Below are positions 25,738 through 34,743 of a stretch of DNA of 54,487 nucleotides, one piece after another; positions within the stretch are counted from its first letter, which is position 1, and every line of letters starts with the position of its first letter. Position numbers and translations under genes: made by a program. The stretch spans positions 1 through 54,487 of the forward strand of contig PLZS01000118.1 in assembly GCA_003153555.1 (NCBI GenBank), written 5' to 3'. The stretch is from Candidatus Melainabacteria bacterium. Its GTDB lineage: Bacteria > Cyanobacteriota > Vampirovibrionia > Obscuribacterales > Obscuribacteraceae. The notes beneath the pieces were generated by a model, which saw only the letters and a program-made list of their open reading frames with translations, ran no database searches and was not told the origin of the DNA.

Positions 25738-26388
25738 ATGTCAACGCGGCTATGGATAACTGCCTGTGACTTAAAAAAGATGAACTCTTGGTTTGGCAGC
25801 AAGGATGCTGTAGTCCAAAGGAAGCTTGTGAAAGAACTGGAAGACTTGGTAGAAGATGAAGATTCCGACGATGAAGATGAGGAACAACAAGAGGAGCTGT
25901 TGCGCGATGCAGTGAATCGGATCACTGCATCAATAAACGATGGTGTCGTCAGATCTGAAGGGAAAGAGAATGCAGCTGATGTTTGTGCCGCATATGCGCT
26001 GGCCCGCCAGGCTCGATCAAAACCACAAACATGGGACGATGCGGACGAAGATGAATGGAGCTGGATGGATTTATATGAATTGTCCGAGCAATTTAAGAAG
26101 CGCTTCGATTCTCGCACTCAGACTTTGCTCGACTACTGTATCACTGGCAGAGCATTTTTTCGTACAGAATTTGCTGACGACTGCGGCTGGTACGCATATC
26201 TCACCAATGCAGAAGTAAAAGAGTTTACCGAGCTTCTTTCAAAGGCTCACAAGGATGCCGGCGATCTGGTAGATTCTGGTGCCTTAAACGAAGTAGATTT
26301 TGAAAGCAAACTCCTCGTCGCAATTGAATATATGTTAGAAACAATGTCCAGAGTTAACGGGGACGACTTGTTCATATACGCATCGTGA
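25738..26388 (+). CDS. Hypothetical acidic cytoplasmic protein
   Basis: This 216-residue protein has a strong ribosome binding site (AAAGGAG, 9 bases before the ATG). A very acidic segment (about residues 35-55, with DEDSDDEDEE) is followed by an Ala-rich helical region and a Trp/Asp-rich part (TWDDADEDEWSWMDLYEL). No signal peptide or membrane segment is present. I do not recognise a family. It stands alone between the serine hydrolase and a zinc-ribbon/TPR gene. Confidence 0.6.
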   Translation: MSTRLWITACDLKKMNSWFGSKDAVVQRKLVKELEDLVEDEDSDDEDEEQQEELLRDAVNRITASINDGVVRSEGKENAADVCAAYALARQARSKPQTWDDADEDEWSWMDLYELSEQFKKRFDSRTQTLLDYCITGRAFFRTEFADDCGWYAYLTNAEVKEFTELLSKAHKDAGDLVDSGALNEVDFESKLLVAIEYMLETMSRVNGDDLFIYAS

Positions 26389-26500
26389 TCGCACTGAAAC
26401 ATGACCTTTAGTGCTTCTCGAAAGTCTATTTAGTTCATAAGTCAAAGTGATTCAGTCATTTGGGCAGGTAATTTACGGAAACGCTTGAGTCAGTAATCAG

Positions 26501-27043
26501 ATGTCCGGAAGCGAACAAAAACCAATTTCGAAACGATGCGCTGCTGCCGATTGCGGCAAAACAGATGTTACCGAATTTTCGACATGCCGACATTGTGGGC
26601 GTCCGTACACTCTGAAACCTTGGGAAAGAGAGAAGCAAGGAGCTGATGTCGGTGGGTTCTTAAGAGATCCATATAAGGTTTTACTTGCGTTAGTTGTTTT
26701 TGGTGGCATTTATTATGCAGTGACAAAACATAACCCCGGGCAAGTTCTGGGAGATGCTCTCTTTGCGGTTGCAAAAACTGGTGGCACAATCGAGCAACAA
26801 ACAATTGCTAAAGAAACTGCCGTTCTGAATCAGAATCCAGACAATGTCGAATCGCGCATAAGACGAGCCGACGCCTATCAAACGATCCTAAATTCGCGGG
26901 CGGCCCTGAGTGACTACAACATCGCAATCGAGTTAAGACCGAGCGCCGAGTTCTACAACAAGAGAGCCTTAGCTTATGACGCACTCGGTGAGTACAAGAA
27001 GGCATCACAAGATCGAGCTCAGGCTAATAGTTTCAGACACTGA
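26501..27043 (+). CDS. Zinc-ribbon, membrane and TPR protein
   Basis: This 180-residue protein has an N-terminal zinc ribbon (CAAADCGKT...CRHCGRPY), one membrane segment (PYKVLLALVVFGGIYYAV, about residues 57-74) and a C-terminal TPR region (NPDNVESRIRRADAYQTILN then YNKRALAYDALGEYKKASQD). It probably forms a membrane scaffold for protein binding; the partner is unknown. The zinc ribbon plus membrane plus repeat design recurs in this window. The ATG has no strong ribosome binding site. Confidence 0.65.
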   Translation: MSGSEQKPISKRCAAADCGKTDVTEFSTCRHCGRPYTLKPWEREKQGADVGGFLRDPYKVLLALVVFGGIYYAVTKHNPGQVLGDALFAVAKTGGTIEQQTIAKETAVLNQNPDNVESRIRRADAYQTILNSRAALSDYNIAIELRPSAEFYNKRALAYDALGEYKKASQDRAQANSFRH

Positions 27044-27194
27044 TCAACGTTTGTTATGTATAAACAACATGGCATTTTAAAATGCGACACAGGGCACTGC
27101 CTGCGGTGCAACAACGCGTAGATATCCACGCGTGCTGAAACGAATCGTAGCTTCTAGGTGGATGCCAGGTCTATTTCCAGAAAAACGCTATGAG

Positions 27195-27404
27195 TCATTC
27201 TTTCACGGGCAGCACGTGAATTGCTTTCACCAGCAGTTCAACTTCGTCACCTGGCTTTAGATTCATCTCTTCAACGGACTCTGTCGTCAGCACCGACGAC
27301 ATCTCCTTCGCAGACACTATTTCAAACTTGGCCAGCGACATAATGCCATCGCTCTTTACAGAAATCACCTTTGCGTGGATCTTGTTTCTTGTACCGTATT
27401 TCAT
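27195..27404 (-). CDS. Molbindin-type (Mop/TOBE) small protein
   Basis: This 69-residue protein matches a single Mop domain: YGTRNKIHAKVISVKSDGIM, then LAKFEIVSAKEMSSVLTTES and GDEVELLVKAIHVLPVKE. Such proteins bind molybdate or tungstate as oligomers, or regulate transport. A frame extends to 27449, but the ATG at 27404 with GAGG upstream gives the normal length and is preferred. No molybdenum transport genes are next to it. Confidence 0.72.
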   Translation of the reverse strand: MKYGTRNKIHAKVISVKSDGIMSLAKFEIVSAKEMSSVLTTESVEEMNLKPGDEVELLVKAIHVLPVKE

Positions 27405-27612
27405 GATGGGGCACGCCTCGCTACATGTGGGCCCGGAATGGTAGCACAATGTATTGTTTTAGTCTCCGACTTCATGACAAATTCAAGTTTTTCGGAGGCG
27501 GTGTAATGCTATCCTTTTGTTCACTCACCGATAATCAGGTCGTCTAATCAAACATATTTTCCACTCTAGGCTGCGCTTCATTGACGCTCCCATACTTGCT
27601 CTAATTTGCTTA

Positions 27613-28794
27613 TTGACTTCTGCCATTCTTCCTAGCTTAGCGCTAACAAAGATTCAGGAAGCTTATCAATATTATCAACAGCGAAAATTCAACGAAGCTG
27701 TTACTGCGTTCGATGCGCATCTGCAAACGAATCCGAGAGACACTAACGCCATCTACTATGATGCAATATGCAACCAACAATTAGGCAAGACGTCCAGAGC
27801 GATCGTTCTATATAAGCAAGTTGTAGGCTTAAATCCGACGAGTGCTATTGCCGGGTACGCGGCATCGGTTTTGACAAAGCTGGATCCATCTTTTCAGCGT
27901 CCATCATTGCTAGCAGCTTTTACAGCGACACAAAGAGCCACGAGGGCAGCAACAACGTTACCGACGCAAAACGCGTCGTCGTCCATTCAAGGGCCGGATG
28001 AAGGCGCTGTCTATTACAAAGCGTCAGGGCAAGACATTATGATCCCAGTGGAAATTAATGGCCGCTCTATACAAATGGCTTTGGATACCGGTTCTCCAGA
28101 TATTTATCTAGGAAAGGAACAACTTTCAGAAATAGGGATACGAGCGCCAGAAGGTCCGCCCAAAGGTGAAACCGGGGGTGCATCTAATAATGCGCAGATT
28201 CCATTTTGGGAAATCAAAGCTCAAGTAAAGGTAGGGCCGTTTACCGACACGAATGCAACTGTCACAGTAGCGGCATCGAATGATGCCGAACCCTTGCTTG
28301 GTCAAAGTTTTTTGCAAAACTTTCAATATTCTGTTGATAGAGCCGCACATTGTGTTCGATTTCAGCGCAAAGGCTTGGGTATACAGCAACAGCACAGCTC
28401 GGGCTACGAGCTTCCATTTACACTTCGTGAATCAGGCAATCGAATCATTGTCGAAGGCGAAATAAATGGTAAGAAAGGTCCACTCATGCTCGATACGGGC
28501 AATGCAGCCGCAGGAATTTCTTTCAACGATCCAGCGCAGGCCACCAAATATGGTGCGCCAGTTCCGACAGATGCTAGAGTGCAAACTGTTGACGGAGTCT
28601 CCGGGAGTGGGCAGGCCTATTCCTATCACGTCAACAGAGTGCGTGTAGGTCCAATCGATCGCACCAACGTCAGAGTAATCACAGATATTGATCATGATGA
28701 CAATGAAGAACCGCTGTTAGGTCACGAATTTTTTGAAGGCTGGCAATATACTATAGATCTGAAGCAAAAGGTCATCCATTTGCTTAGGCGATGA
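27613..28794 (+). CDS. Secreted TPR protein with two retropepsin-like aspartyl protease domains
   Basis: This protein of about 393 residues has an N-terminal TPR-like region (about residues 10-90) and two aspartyl protease repeats. Each carries a DTG motif (D158 in MALDTGS, D294 in LMLDTGN) and ends with a PLLG..F..(W/F)QY motif (EPLLGQSF, EPLLGHEF). Two DTG halves on one chain could form one active site, as in pepsin. The open frame continues upstream of the TTG at 27613 to 27535 and encodes a signal-like stretch (DAPILALICLLTSAILPSLA). Translation may start at a rare ATT (27580) or CTG (27571). Confidence 0.78.
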   Translation: MTSAILPSLALTKIQEAYQYYQQRKFNEAVTAFDAHLQTNPRDTNAIYYDAICNQQLGKTSRAIVLYKQVVGLNPTSAIAGYAASVLTKLDPSFQRPSLLAAFTATQRATRAATTLPTQNASSSIQGPDEGAVYYKASGQDIMIPVEINGRSIQMALDTGSPDIYLGKEQLSEIGIRAPEGPPKGETGGASNNAQIPFWEIKAQVKVGPFTDTNATVTVAASNDAEPLLGQSFLQNFQYSVDRAAHCVRFQRKGLGIQQQHSSGYELPFTLRESGNRIIVEGEINGKKGPLMLDTGNAAAGISFNDPAQATKYGAPVPTDARVQTVDGVSGSGQAYSYHVNRVRVGPIDRTNVRVITDIDHDDNEEPLLGHEFFEGWQYTIDLKQKVIHLLRR

Positions 28795-28813
28795 CAGCCT
28801 GTCTATTCGCACT

Positions 28814-29227
28814 TCAAGGTTTCGATCCATACTTCTGAGCGAGCGTGTCTTTGCAGATATCTAGACACTCAGTGCAAATGTAATGTCGCGGACCAGCGAT
28901 CACCTTCCGGTTCTTATCCTCCAATCCACCGCAAAATGAACACTGCACCGGAGGTCGATGTTCAATTTTATTGATCCATTTTTTCACCCATCTCAGAAGC
29001 TGTTGCTCGTTGTTTTCTCCACTCTCTTTGGGCTTGAAATCAGAGCGCTTAAATTCGTCAATCTGAGCAGTTAGATGCTCATGATCAATCTCAATAAAGT
29101 GCTGTGCCGCCCCATCATAGATTCCATAGTGCGTCAATGTGCCGGCTTCATCAAATTCAGCATAGACTTTATCTTTCTTTTCTGACTGCCAGCTTCTGGG
29201 AACGTCCTGGGCTGTGAATTTGATCAT
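28814..29227 (-). CDS. Standalone ClpX-type C4 zinc-finger protein, copy 1
   Basis: This 137-residue protein ends in a ClpX zinc-binding domain: CSFCG (C96, C99), a KVIAGPRHYIC helix-turn, and CTECLDIC (C118, C121). There is no AAA+ domain. The N-terminal part has YAEFDEAGTLTHYGIYDGA, shared with the next gene. ClpX zinc-binding domains bind adaptors and substrates of the ClpXP protease, so it could be an adaptor or competitor, but this is inferred. It is the last of three genes reading leftward and is convergent with the retropepsin-like gene. Confidence 0.75.
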   Translation of the reverse strand: MIKFTAQDVPRSWQSEKKDKVYAEFDEAGTLTHYGIYDGAAQHFIEIDHEHLTAQIDEFKRSDFKPKESGENNEQQLLRWVKKWINKIEHRPPVQCSFCGGLEDKNRKVIAGPRHYICTECLDICKDTLAQKYGSKP

Positions 29228-29261
29228 TGTGTCACCTCACTCGAAAACATCATCACGAAAA

Positions 29262-29684
29262 TCATTCTGAGCAAAGATCCGAACAATGCTCCACACACCG
29301 TTCGCATATCATCACGCCAGGTCCCGTGATCAGTGTTCGAACTTCGTTGTCACGCTTATGGCAAAAAGAACAGCGATTCAAGACAACCGCCTTTTCAATA
29401 ATTGCGTCCATCTGTGCCGCCACCCAAAGCTCAAACGCTTCTTCTTTTTCGGTCGCATCCATAAAAATGGAATGTCGAGCCGGGTCGGGGAAGGCTCGGC
29501 GGTCATGGTATTCAACCCAGGCAGTGCCATCATTGTGTCCAAGATGGATCGACCATCCAACGGAAACACCATCTGAGTAGTTACCGTACTCTTTCAACTG
29601 CCCATCGGGATAAAAGCTCGCATGCCAACCGTCGTGCTGATCAGAACTAAATTTGTTACTTAGCAAATCCTTTGTCAAGTTCAA
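29262..29684 (-). CDS. Standalone ClpX-type C4 zinc-finger protein, copy 2
   Basis: This 140-residue protein is a paralogue of the preceding one (ASFYPDGQLKEYGNYSDG against AEFDEAGTLTHYGIYDGA). The C4 zinc finger is CSFCHK (C105, C108), LITGPGVMIC and CERC (C127, C130). The start called here is a TTG with no good ribosome binding site. The reading frame is open upstream for 24 more codons to an in-frame TGA (29757-29759) that is the stop of the 95-residue gene before it, so the two may once have been one gene. Confidence 0.7.
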   Translation of the reverse strand: MNLTKDLLSNKFSSDQHDGWHASFYPDGQLKEYGNYSDGVSVGWSIHLGHNDGTAWVEYHDRRAFPDPARHSIFMDATEKEEAFELWVAAQMDAIIEKAVVLNRCSFCHKRDNEVRTLITGPGVMICERCVEHCSDLCSE

Positions 29685-29756
29685 GCTCGGTTCTTTTTTT
29701 GCACTAAATATAACAGCGGCACCATCAGGCGAATCGAGCGTCCGCTTATTGCGAAA

Positions 29757-30029
29757 TCACTCTACTTCTTCAAAAGTGAGCAAATCATCGTGGAATCTGA
29801 ACGAATCGGCGAACGCCTCTAGCTTGTTCTCTCTTTCATTCGAATAGAACATTTGAACAGAAACATTAGGACCCGCTGTGCGATGTTGCTTCAACTTACC
29901 TTGCAACCCAGCTTCGTCCTCAGGGCTAAGCGGGCGAATAGTCAAACGGTGTCCGTGCAAGCCAACACGCTTAGCATCCGAAACCTTCAAAGTATGTCCA
30001 CCAATCGAAACAGATACCAGCTCTACCAT
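29757..30029 (-). CDS. Hypothetical protein upstream of the ClpX-type zinc-finger genes
   Basis: This protein of about 90 residues begins MVELVSVSIGGHTLKVSDAK at an ATG with GAGG 9 bases upstream. An alternative ATG lies five codons earlier at 30044. It contains LTIRPLSPEDEAGLQGKLKQ and a KLEAFADSFRFHDDLLTFEE tail. No family is recognised. It is the first of the three leftward genes. Reading its TGA as Trp gives a smooth continuation (VEWFRNKRTLD) into the next zinc-finger protein. Confidence 0.55.
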   Translation of the reverse strand: MVELVSVSIGGHTLKVSDAKRVGLHGHRLTIRPLSPEDEAGLQGKLKQHRTAGPNVSVQMFYSNERENKLEAFADSFRFHDDLLTFEEVE

Positions 30030-30283
30030 GCGTTTAGTCCTCATTATGCTCGACTGCTAGCCAAGCCTACCAATTGCCTCCAGTTGAGCGCTAAAGCACA
30101 ACCAGTGCATCCTCTGCTGGCAGTGTAGCACGATAAACCAAATCTCCCAGCGACAGAACATGGCTCTAGCAACAATTTTCCTTATTATTTTCAGGTAACA
30201 ACGCGCCAAGCCAATGGACACGGTGTATATAATCCAACACACAAAAATGGTATCAGATGCGGTGCACAAAGCCGCGCCTGAAC

Positions 30284-31252
30284 CTAACCGTCTTGGTTTA
30301 TCTGCTGAATCAGCTCTTGCAAGACCTCGTCAGCTTTTTCGTTAGCAACCTGACATGTGCCTGCGTTCTCATGACCGCCGCCGTCGTACTTCAGACACAG
30401 CTCACCGATATTCGTCTTAGAAGTGCGATTGATGATCGATTTGCCAATCGCAAACACAGTGTTTTGCTGCTTCAATCCCCACAAAACATGGATCGAGATA
30501 TTGGTCTCAGGATGCATGGCGTAGATCATAAAACGATTGCCGGCGTAGATTGTTTCTTCGTTCTTCAAATTCAGGACAAACAAATTCTTGTATATTTTCG
30601 AACAGCGATTTACCTGATCTTTGAACAATTCTGCTTGTTCAAAATACAAATCTACTCGTTCCTGCACATCAGGCATTTTCATGATGTCGTTGATGTCATG
30701 CTCCTTGCAGGCATCAATCAAATCCATCATCAAGTTGTAATTGGAGATTCGGAAATTGCGGAACCGTCCCAATCCAGTGCGCGGATCCATCAAGTAATTG
30801 AGAAGCACCCAATCGGTTGGAGCAAGAATCTCTTCTTTGCTAAACTGCGCTGCATCAGCTTTGTCCACCGCCACCATCATACTGGTCCAACGATCCGGGA
30901 ACGCTTTGAGTCCGCCAAAGTGATCGTAAACAACTCGAGCTGCGGACATTGCTTTTGGATCGATGATGTAATTATCCTTCTCCACCTTATTGCGAATCAT
31001 TTCACTCGAGTGGTGGTCAAAAGCAAGATGCACACCCTCGACATAAGGCAAATTAGTCGTGATGTCCCGGTTCGTAATATCGACTTTGCCATCCTGCATG
31101 TCTTTAGGATGCACGAAAAGAATATCGTCAATCATATTTAGGTGCTTCAACAGCACGGCACAAACCAGCCCATCAAAGTCGCTGCGTGTGACCAGCCGAC
31201 ATTTGGTGGCGTCTTTAACCGAACCCGGGGTTGCGTTGGGGTTTGTTGTCAT
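30284..31252 (-). CDS. DHH-family phosphoesterase (exopolyphosphatase/oligoribonuclease-like)
   Basis: This 322-residue cytoplasmic protein has the DHH motifs: RSDFDGLVCAVLLKHL near the N-terminus, FDHHSSEM for motif III, and a C-terminal DHHA1-type glycine motif, GGGHENAG. Metal-dependent DHH enzymes cut phosphoester bonds in polyphosphate, nanoRNA or cyclic dinucleotides; the substrate here is unknown. The ATG start precedes MTTNPNATPG. A long opposing frame (30257-31141) is a shadow. The gap upstream to the 3' end of the next gene (31253-31363) has no gene. Confidence 0.88.
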   Translation of the reverse strand: MTTNPNATPGSVKDATKCRLVTRSDFDGLVCAVLLKHLNMIDDILFVHPKDMQDGKVDITNRDITTNLPYVEGVHLAFDHHSSEMIRNKVEKDNYIIDPKAMSAARVVYDHFGGLKAFPDRWTSMMVAVDKADAAQFSKEEILAPTDWVLLNYLMDPRTGLGRFRNFRISNYNLMMDLIDACKEHDINDIMKMPDVQERVDLYFEQAELFKDQVNRCSKIYKNLFVLNLKNEETIYAGNRFMIYAMHPETNISIHVLWGLKQQNTVFAIGKSIINRTSKTNIGELCLKYDGGGHENAGTCQVANEKADEVLQELIQQINQDG

Positions 31253-31363
31253 AGCTGTCTCAGCCTCACATAGATTGCCTCAATATCCTGCCGCACCGGC
31301 GAAGATTCTAAACAACTATTTGATTACTTAATCGTGATTAGCTGAACAAATATGCGGTTTGTC

Positions 31364-31816
31364 TTACTCTGGGTGTCCATTCACAGATTTTACCTTTCCG
31401 CCCTTATCGAACGAGATGTACTCGCCATCAGGATATGAAATGGTATCTGTGCCCCACCCACCCGAAATCAATGTAGCTCCGTTGCTCAATGGGATGCGGG
31501 TCGCATCCATCGCACTGTTGGGATCCGGCGTGCCTTTGGTGACCGGGCGACCATCTGCAGTGATCAACTCCCAACCATCCGGTGTAGTGACAAAGCGATC
31601 ACCGTTTCGAAAACTGATACCACTTTCCGACGTGTTGTCACCCTTGGCGATAATAGGCGGTGAACTCGGAAGATCATTTCCAGAATTTGTTGTGCCGTCT
31701 TTGCTCTCATAAGCCGTAAACTTTCCAGCATCCGTAAAGCGCACGACGTCGCCATTTGGCCAGGAACAGCCGCCCCCGCTGCAGCCCGAGTCTCGCTTCC
31801 AAAGAGCTGCAGACAA
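31364..31816 (-). CDS. Repeat protein with NGD/PDG motifs (probable C-terminal part of a split gene)
   Basis: The frame of 150 codons starts at a TTG and has three related units: WPNGDVVRFTDAGKF, FRNGDRFVTTPDGWEL and YPDGEYISFDKGGKV. These resemble bacterial beta-strand repeats of the NGD/MORN style, but I cannot name a family. The TTG has no ribosome binding site, and a highly charged frame (31707-32012) ends over its start. The two are probably parts of one gene disrupted by a frameshift. Confidence 0.55.
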   Translation of the reverse strand: MSAALWKRDSGCSGGGCSWPNGDVVRFTDAGKFTAYESKDGTTNSGNDLPSSPPIIAKGDNTSESGISFRNGDRFVTTPDGWELITADGRPVTKGTPDPNSAMDATRIPLSNGATLISGGWGTDTISYPDGEYISFDKGGKVKSVNGHPE

Positions 31817-32012
31817 ATCGGGCAGAGTTCATTGAAGCAGCAGCTTCTTCTTGGCGTTTGGCTTCAAGTCTGGCTTCGCGTCTACGCTCTTTCCGAAGTT
31901 CGTCAGCTTTGTCGTCGTCATCTTCATCGTCATGCTTTGAATTAACTTCCTGTGTAGACTGTTCGACTTTATTGAATTGCCGATCATCACTCGCTCTTGA
32001 TTCAATCAACAT
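31707..32012 (-). CDS. Charged coiled-coil fragment (probable N-terminal part of a split gene)
   Basis: This 101-codon frame reads DDEDDDDKADELRKERRREA, a very charged helical stretch, followed by LEAKRQEEAAASM. After about residue 65 it changes to Arg/Leu-rich composition (RGRLFLAKWRRRAL) that does not look like protein; there the other frame (31364-31816) takes over with its repeat domain. A frameshift near 31805-31835 would explain both. Whether it is a mutation, an assembly error or programmed cannot be told here. Confidence 0.42.
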   Translation of the reverse strand: MLIESRASDDRQFNKVEQSTQEVNSKHDDEDDDDKADELRKERRREARLEAKRQEEAAASMNSARFVCSSLEARLGLQRGRLFLAKWRRRALYGCWKVYGL

Positions 32013-32725
32013 AATTTGACCGAAACGCGCGTCAAGCCTCGCACTTTAGGACGGCGGAAAGGAACGAAACAGCTAGGATTGCTGCCTTAAATTCAAAGGG
32101 CTTCATGCACGGGACCTCAATGGAATACTCTAATTCAACGAACCGGATGGAGAAATCAGGAAGACCATTCACACTGGTAATCTCGCTGGGCATCGAACTT
32201 GCGAAGACTGGCTCCTCCGGGATTAATATCTTACGAGAGAAGTCTGATGAGACTGGGAAGTCTCATCTTCTTGTTACGCATTCTAAGCAATGTTTTATCA
32301 AGAGGTGAAAGCTTGCTGAAAGCTTTCAAGCAGCTGCCAAAAAATTCGAATGCACCACATATGGTGCTTCGACAAACCGGAATTAGGGCCATCTCCACAG
32401 AATTGAGGTGAATTGATTAACTGACCGCCAACAAAATAAAATCGCTGAGCCAAACTCTAGCAAAGCAGGGTTGAATTCCAGCAGTAGACGAGCAAAACAT
32501 ATCGCACTCATGAATTTTTCAACTTAGGTGCTTAGCATAGGGTCATCGCTTTACTAACTCACGTGATTGGCAACGATTAGCGATTCCGTGCTGGTAACGT
32601 CCTGGTAACACTATTTGAGTAAAACTTATAGAGTCCGCTCCTTACCAGTCTTTGAAAACGGACACATGTGCCCGAATCCGAATCGGTTGCCAACCATTCC
32701 ATTCGTTTCTGTAGAGGTTAATTTC
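32013..32725. other. Intergenic region with hairpin terminator
   Basis: This ~700-base stretch holds no convincing gene. Plus-strand frames at 32105-32411 lack ribosome binding sites and protein-like content. The notable structures are the terminator-like hairpin at 32246-32275 and a 12-base palindrome, TGAAAGCTTTCA, near 32317. Confidence 0.45.
32246..32275 (+). terminator. Terminator-like hairpin
   Basis: GATGAGACT-GGGA-AGTCTCATC is a perfect 9-bp stem with a 4-base loop (32246-32267), followed by TTCTTGTT. No gene on the plus strand ends just before it, so it may stop read-through or serve an unseen small RNA. Confidence 0.5.
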
Positions 32726-33568
32726 ATGAATGTACCGGTTCCACCCCCCGTAGCCTTCCGCCCGGTTGTCGCGAAAGTTGCACAGTCGTCTGAAAAGCCC
32801 GAGTTGGAAAAGGTCATCAACGTGACATTCATGACCATGATGGAAAGCCCCGACCTTTCCTGCGTCTACCGAGTCAGATTAGGCGACACGGCGCGGTCAA
32901 TCGTTACCATGGCACTGAAAAGACGCTTGGGACGGGATCCAATTGCAGATGAAATCGAAAGCTATTTGCTCGAAGTCAAAGAACTCAATCAAAACCAGGT
33001 CGAACGACTGAAAGCCGGCGACATCTTTCTACTACCGATCGACCACGAACACGCACTCGGTCACCATGTCCGAAAGGCGTGGCCGACCGCAGATGTCTCA
33101 CGCCGAGTCATAGAGACGGCTAATTGCCCAAAACCTGCCAACGTGCAACTGGTCATCGCTCCTCCAGGGTTGTCGGCGGCGCCTGGAAGCTGTATCAAAG
33201 GCGACGGCATAATTGCAAGCCGAATTTCTTCCCAGCCTGATGTCGACGAAATTAATGCGACGGTTACATACAATTATCACGGCGAGCTGTCTTCTAGCTT
33301 TCTTGGTCTGTTCCGCTCATTTTTCGTCGCTTCGGAAACGAGAAATTCTTTGGGCCAGCTCCTAAGCAGCAGTATTGAATATGACGGCTTCGGCACGTCG
33401 CTTAAGTTTATGACCATTGCCGGCATAATCGAACTTTCATTAGTGCGCTCAATTAAAACCAGGTACGACCACACGTCCAATCTATATGAAACGATTGTGA
33501 CCTACGCCGATGAAATGAGACATACGCTTGTATCGTCCCCAGACGGTACCAGGTCCTGGCGCGTATAA
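32726..33568 (+). CDS. LysM-like domain protein
   Basis: This protein of about 280 residues has a LysM-like stretch: YRVRLGDTARSIVTMALKRR, an acidic helix, and NQVERLKAGDIFLLP. The rest (ATVTYNYHGELSSSFLGL, then SLGQLLSSSIEYDGFGTS) is beta-rich, with a C-terminal IVTYADEMRHTLVSSPDGTR reminiscent of RHS/YD-type strands. No signal peptide is seen. A TTG at 32615 opens the frame, but the ATG at 32726 has AGAGG 8 bases upstream and is preferred. Function is unknown. Confidence 0.62.
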   Translation: MNVPVPPPVAFRPVVAKVAQSSEKPELEKVINVTFMTMMESPDLSCVYRVRLGDTARSIVTMALKRRLGRDPIADEIESYLLEVKELNQNQVERLKAGDIFLLPIDHEHALGHHVRKAWPTADVSRRVIETANCPKPANVQLVIAPPGLSAAPGSCIKGDGIIASRISSQPDVDEINATVTYNYHGELSSSFLGLFRSFFVASETRNSLGQLLSSSIEYDGFGTSLKFMTIAGIIELSLVRSIKTRYDHTSNLYETIVTYADEMRHTLVSSPDGTRSWRV

Positions 33569-33673
33569 GGGCGTCGATACATGATTCGCTGGGCGAATCT
33601 AACAGGGGGCTTTTGCTGCATTGAAAAATTTGATAGGTTGGATGGATAGCCAAATCCAAGCCGCTCAAATTAA

Positions 33674-34573
33674 ATGCATAATTCCGCCATTGTTCAAAAA
33701 TTGAAAGCGATCAAGTGGTGGTTTGTCCTTAAAGGCGTGCTGGTCATCTCGCTTCTCATCCCTGTGCTGATAATAATTGCATTGGCGCCGGTCATCGGTC
33801 AGCCGCTCTACAACAAGATCCTTTTCCACCCGATGAAATACCCGTTGGGACGGTACCAGCAGAGCCAGGAGGCATTCGGCGTCGTTCCGACCGATGTTTA
33901 TTTCCGCTCTGAAAGCGGCACGAAACTGCATGGCTTCATGTACAAATTGCCCCAAGCGCAAAAAATATTTCTGATCAACCACGGCAACGCAGGAAACATT
34001 TCTCATCGAGCAAATGTAGCTGACGTGCTGTTGCGTAGCGGCTGTTCTGTTTTCGATTACGATTATGCAGGCTATGGACGCAGTGAAGGGCAACCCTCCA
34101 TAGAGGGAATCTGTCAGGATGCTCATGCAGCATACAAATATTTGATTGCGCAAAACTACAAACCGAATCAAATCATTCTTTTCGGTGAATCACTAGGCAC
34201 GTTGGTAACGGGTGAACTAGCTCGATCGCAAGCAAGCGCAGGTATCGTCTTACAGAATCCTCTTCTTTCTTTGCGGCGGCAAGGTTGCGCGATGTTTCCC
34301 ATTTTGAAAGTTTATCCCGATTGGACCTGGATTGTCAGTGGGATTAACTTCGACAATGCAACAGCGCTGCAGAAAGAGCACCCACCAGTGCTTCTCATCG
34401 CCGGGGTTGAAGATAAGCTGATATCGATCGAACAAGCCGATGCACTCTTTGCGGTTACATCAGAGCCGAAAACTTACGTTCGCATAGATGGTGCTGGACA
34501 CGGCGATCCCACGATGATGACTTCGCAAAAATATAGGCAAGGGCTAGATCAGTTTGTCAAAGCCCTAAACTGA
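33674..34573 (+). CDS. Membrane-anchored alpha/beta hydrolase
   Basis: This 299-residue protein has one N-terminal membrane helix (about residues 19-40) and an alpha/beta hydrolase fold. The nucleophile elbow is GESLG (S173), the acid is D247 (GVEDKLI) and the catalytic His is H276 (GAGHGD). The oxyanion region is INHGNAGN. It is like the BEM46/YfhR family of membrane serine hydrolases, with unknown substrate. MscL follows on the same strand, 170 bases downstream. Confidence 0.86.
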   Translation: MHNSAIVQKLKAIKWWFVLKGVLVISLLIPVLIIIALAPVIGQPLYNKILFHPMKYPLGRYQQSQEAFGVVPTDVYFRSESGTKLHGFMYKLPQAQKIFLINHGNAGNISHRANVADVLLRSGCSVFDYDYAGYGRSEGQPSIEGICQDAHAAYKYLIAQNYKPNQIILFGESLGTLVTGELARSQASAGIVLQNPLLSLRRQGCAMFPILKVYPDWTWIVSGINFDNATALQKEHPPVLLIAGVEDKLISIEQADALFAVTSEPKTYVRIDGAGHGDPTMMTSQKYRQGLDQFVKALN

Positions 34574-34743
34574 CACCGGCATCGGATATGGTGCCTTCAT
34601 TTTGAGCTGAACTATGGATCTTGCTGAATAAAGCCGCAAAACAGTTTTTGTGAAAGACTGATCAAGTTGCGCTTGATGCTGTTCATTGCCGTACCTCAAT
34701 TTCAAGAGGATATACTTTTTTAGACTAACCTTGTAGGTGACCG

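Noticed and set aside
30257..31141. 294-codon plus-strand frame
   Set aside because: It lies antisense to the DHH phosphoesterase gene, which has all its motifs. The peptide has no features of a real protein.
32105..32411. Two short plus-strand frames
   Set aside because: They overlap each other and a hairpin, lack start signals and have unconvincing sequences.
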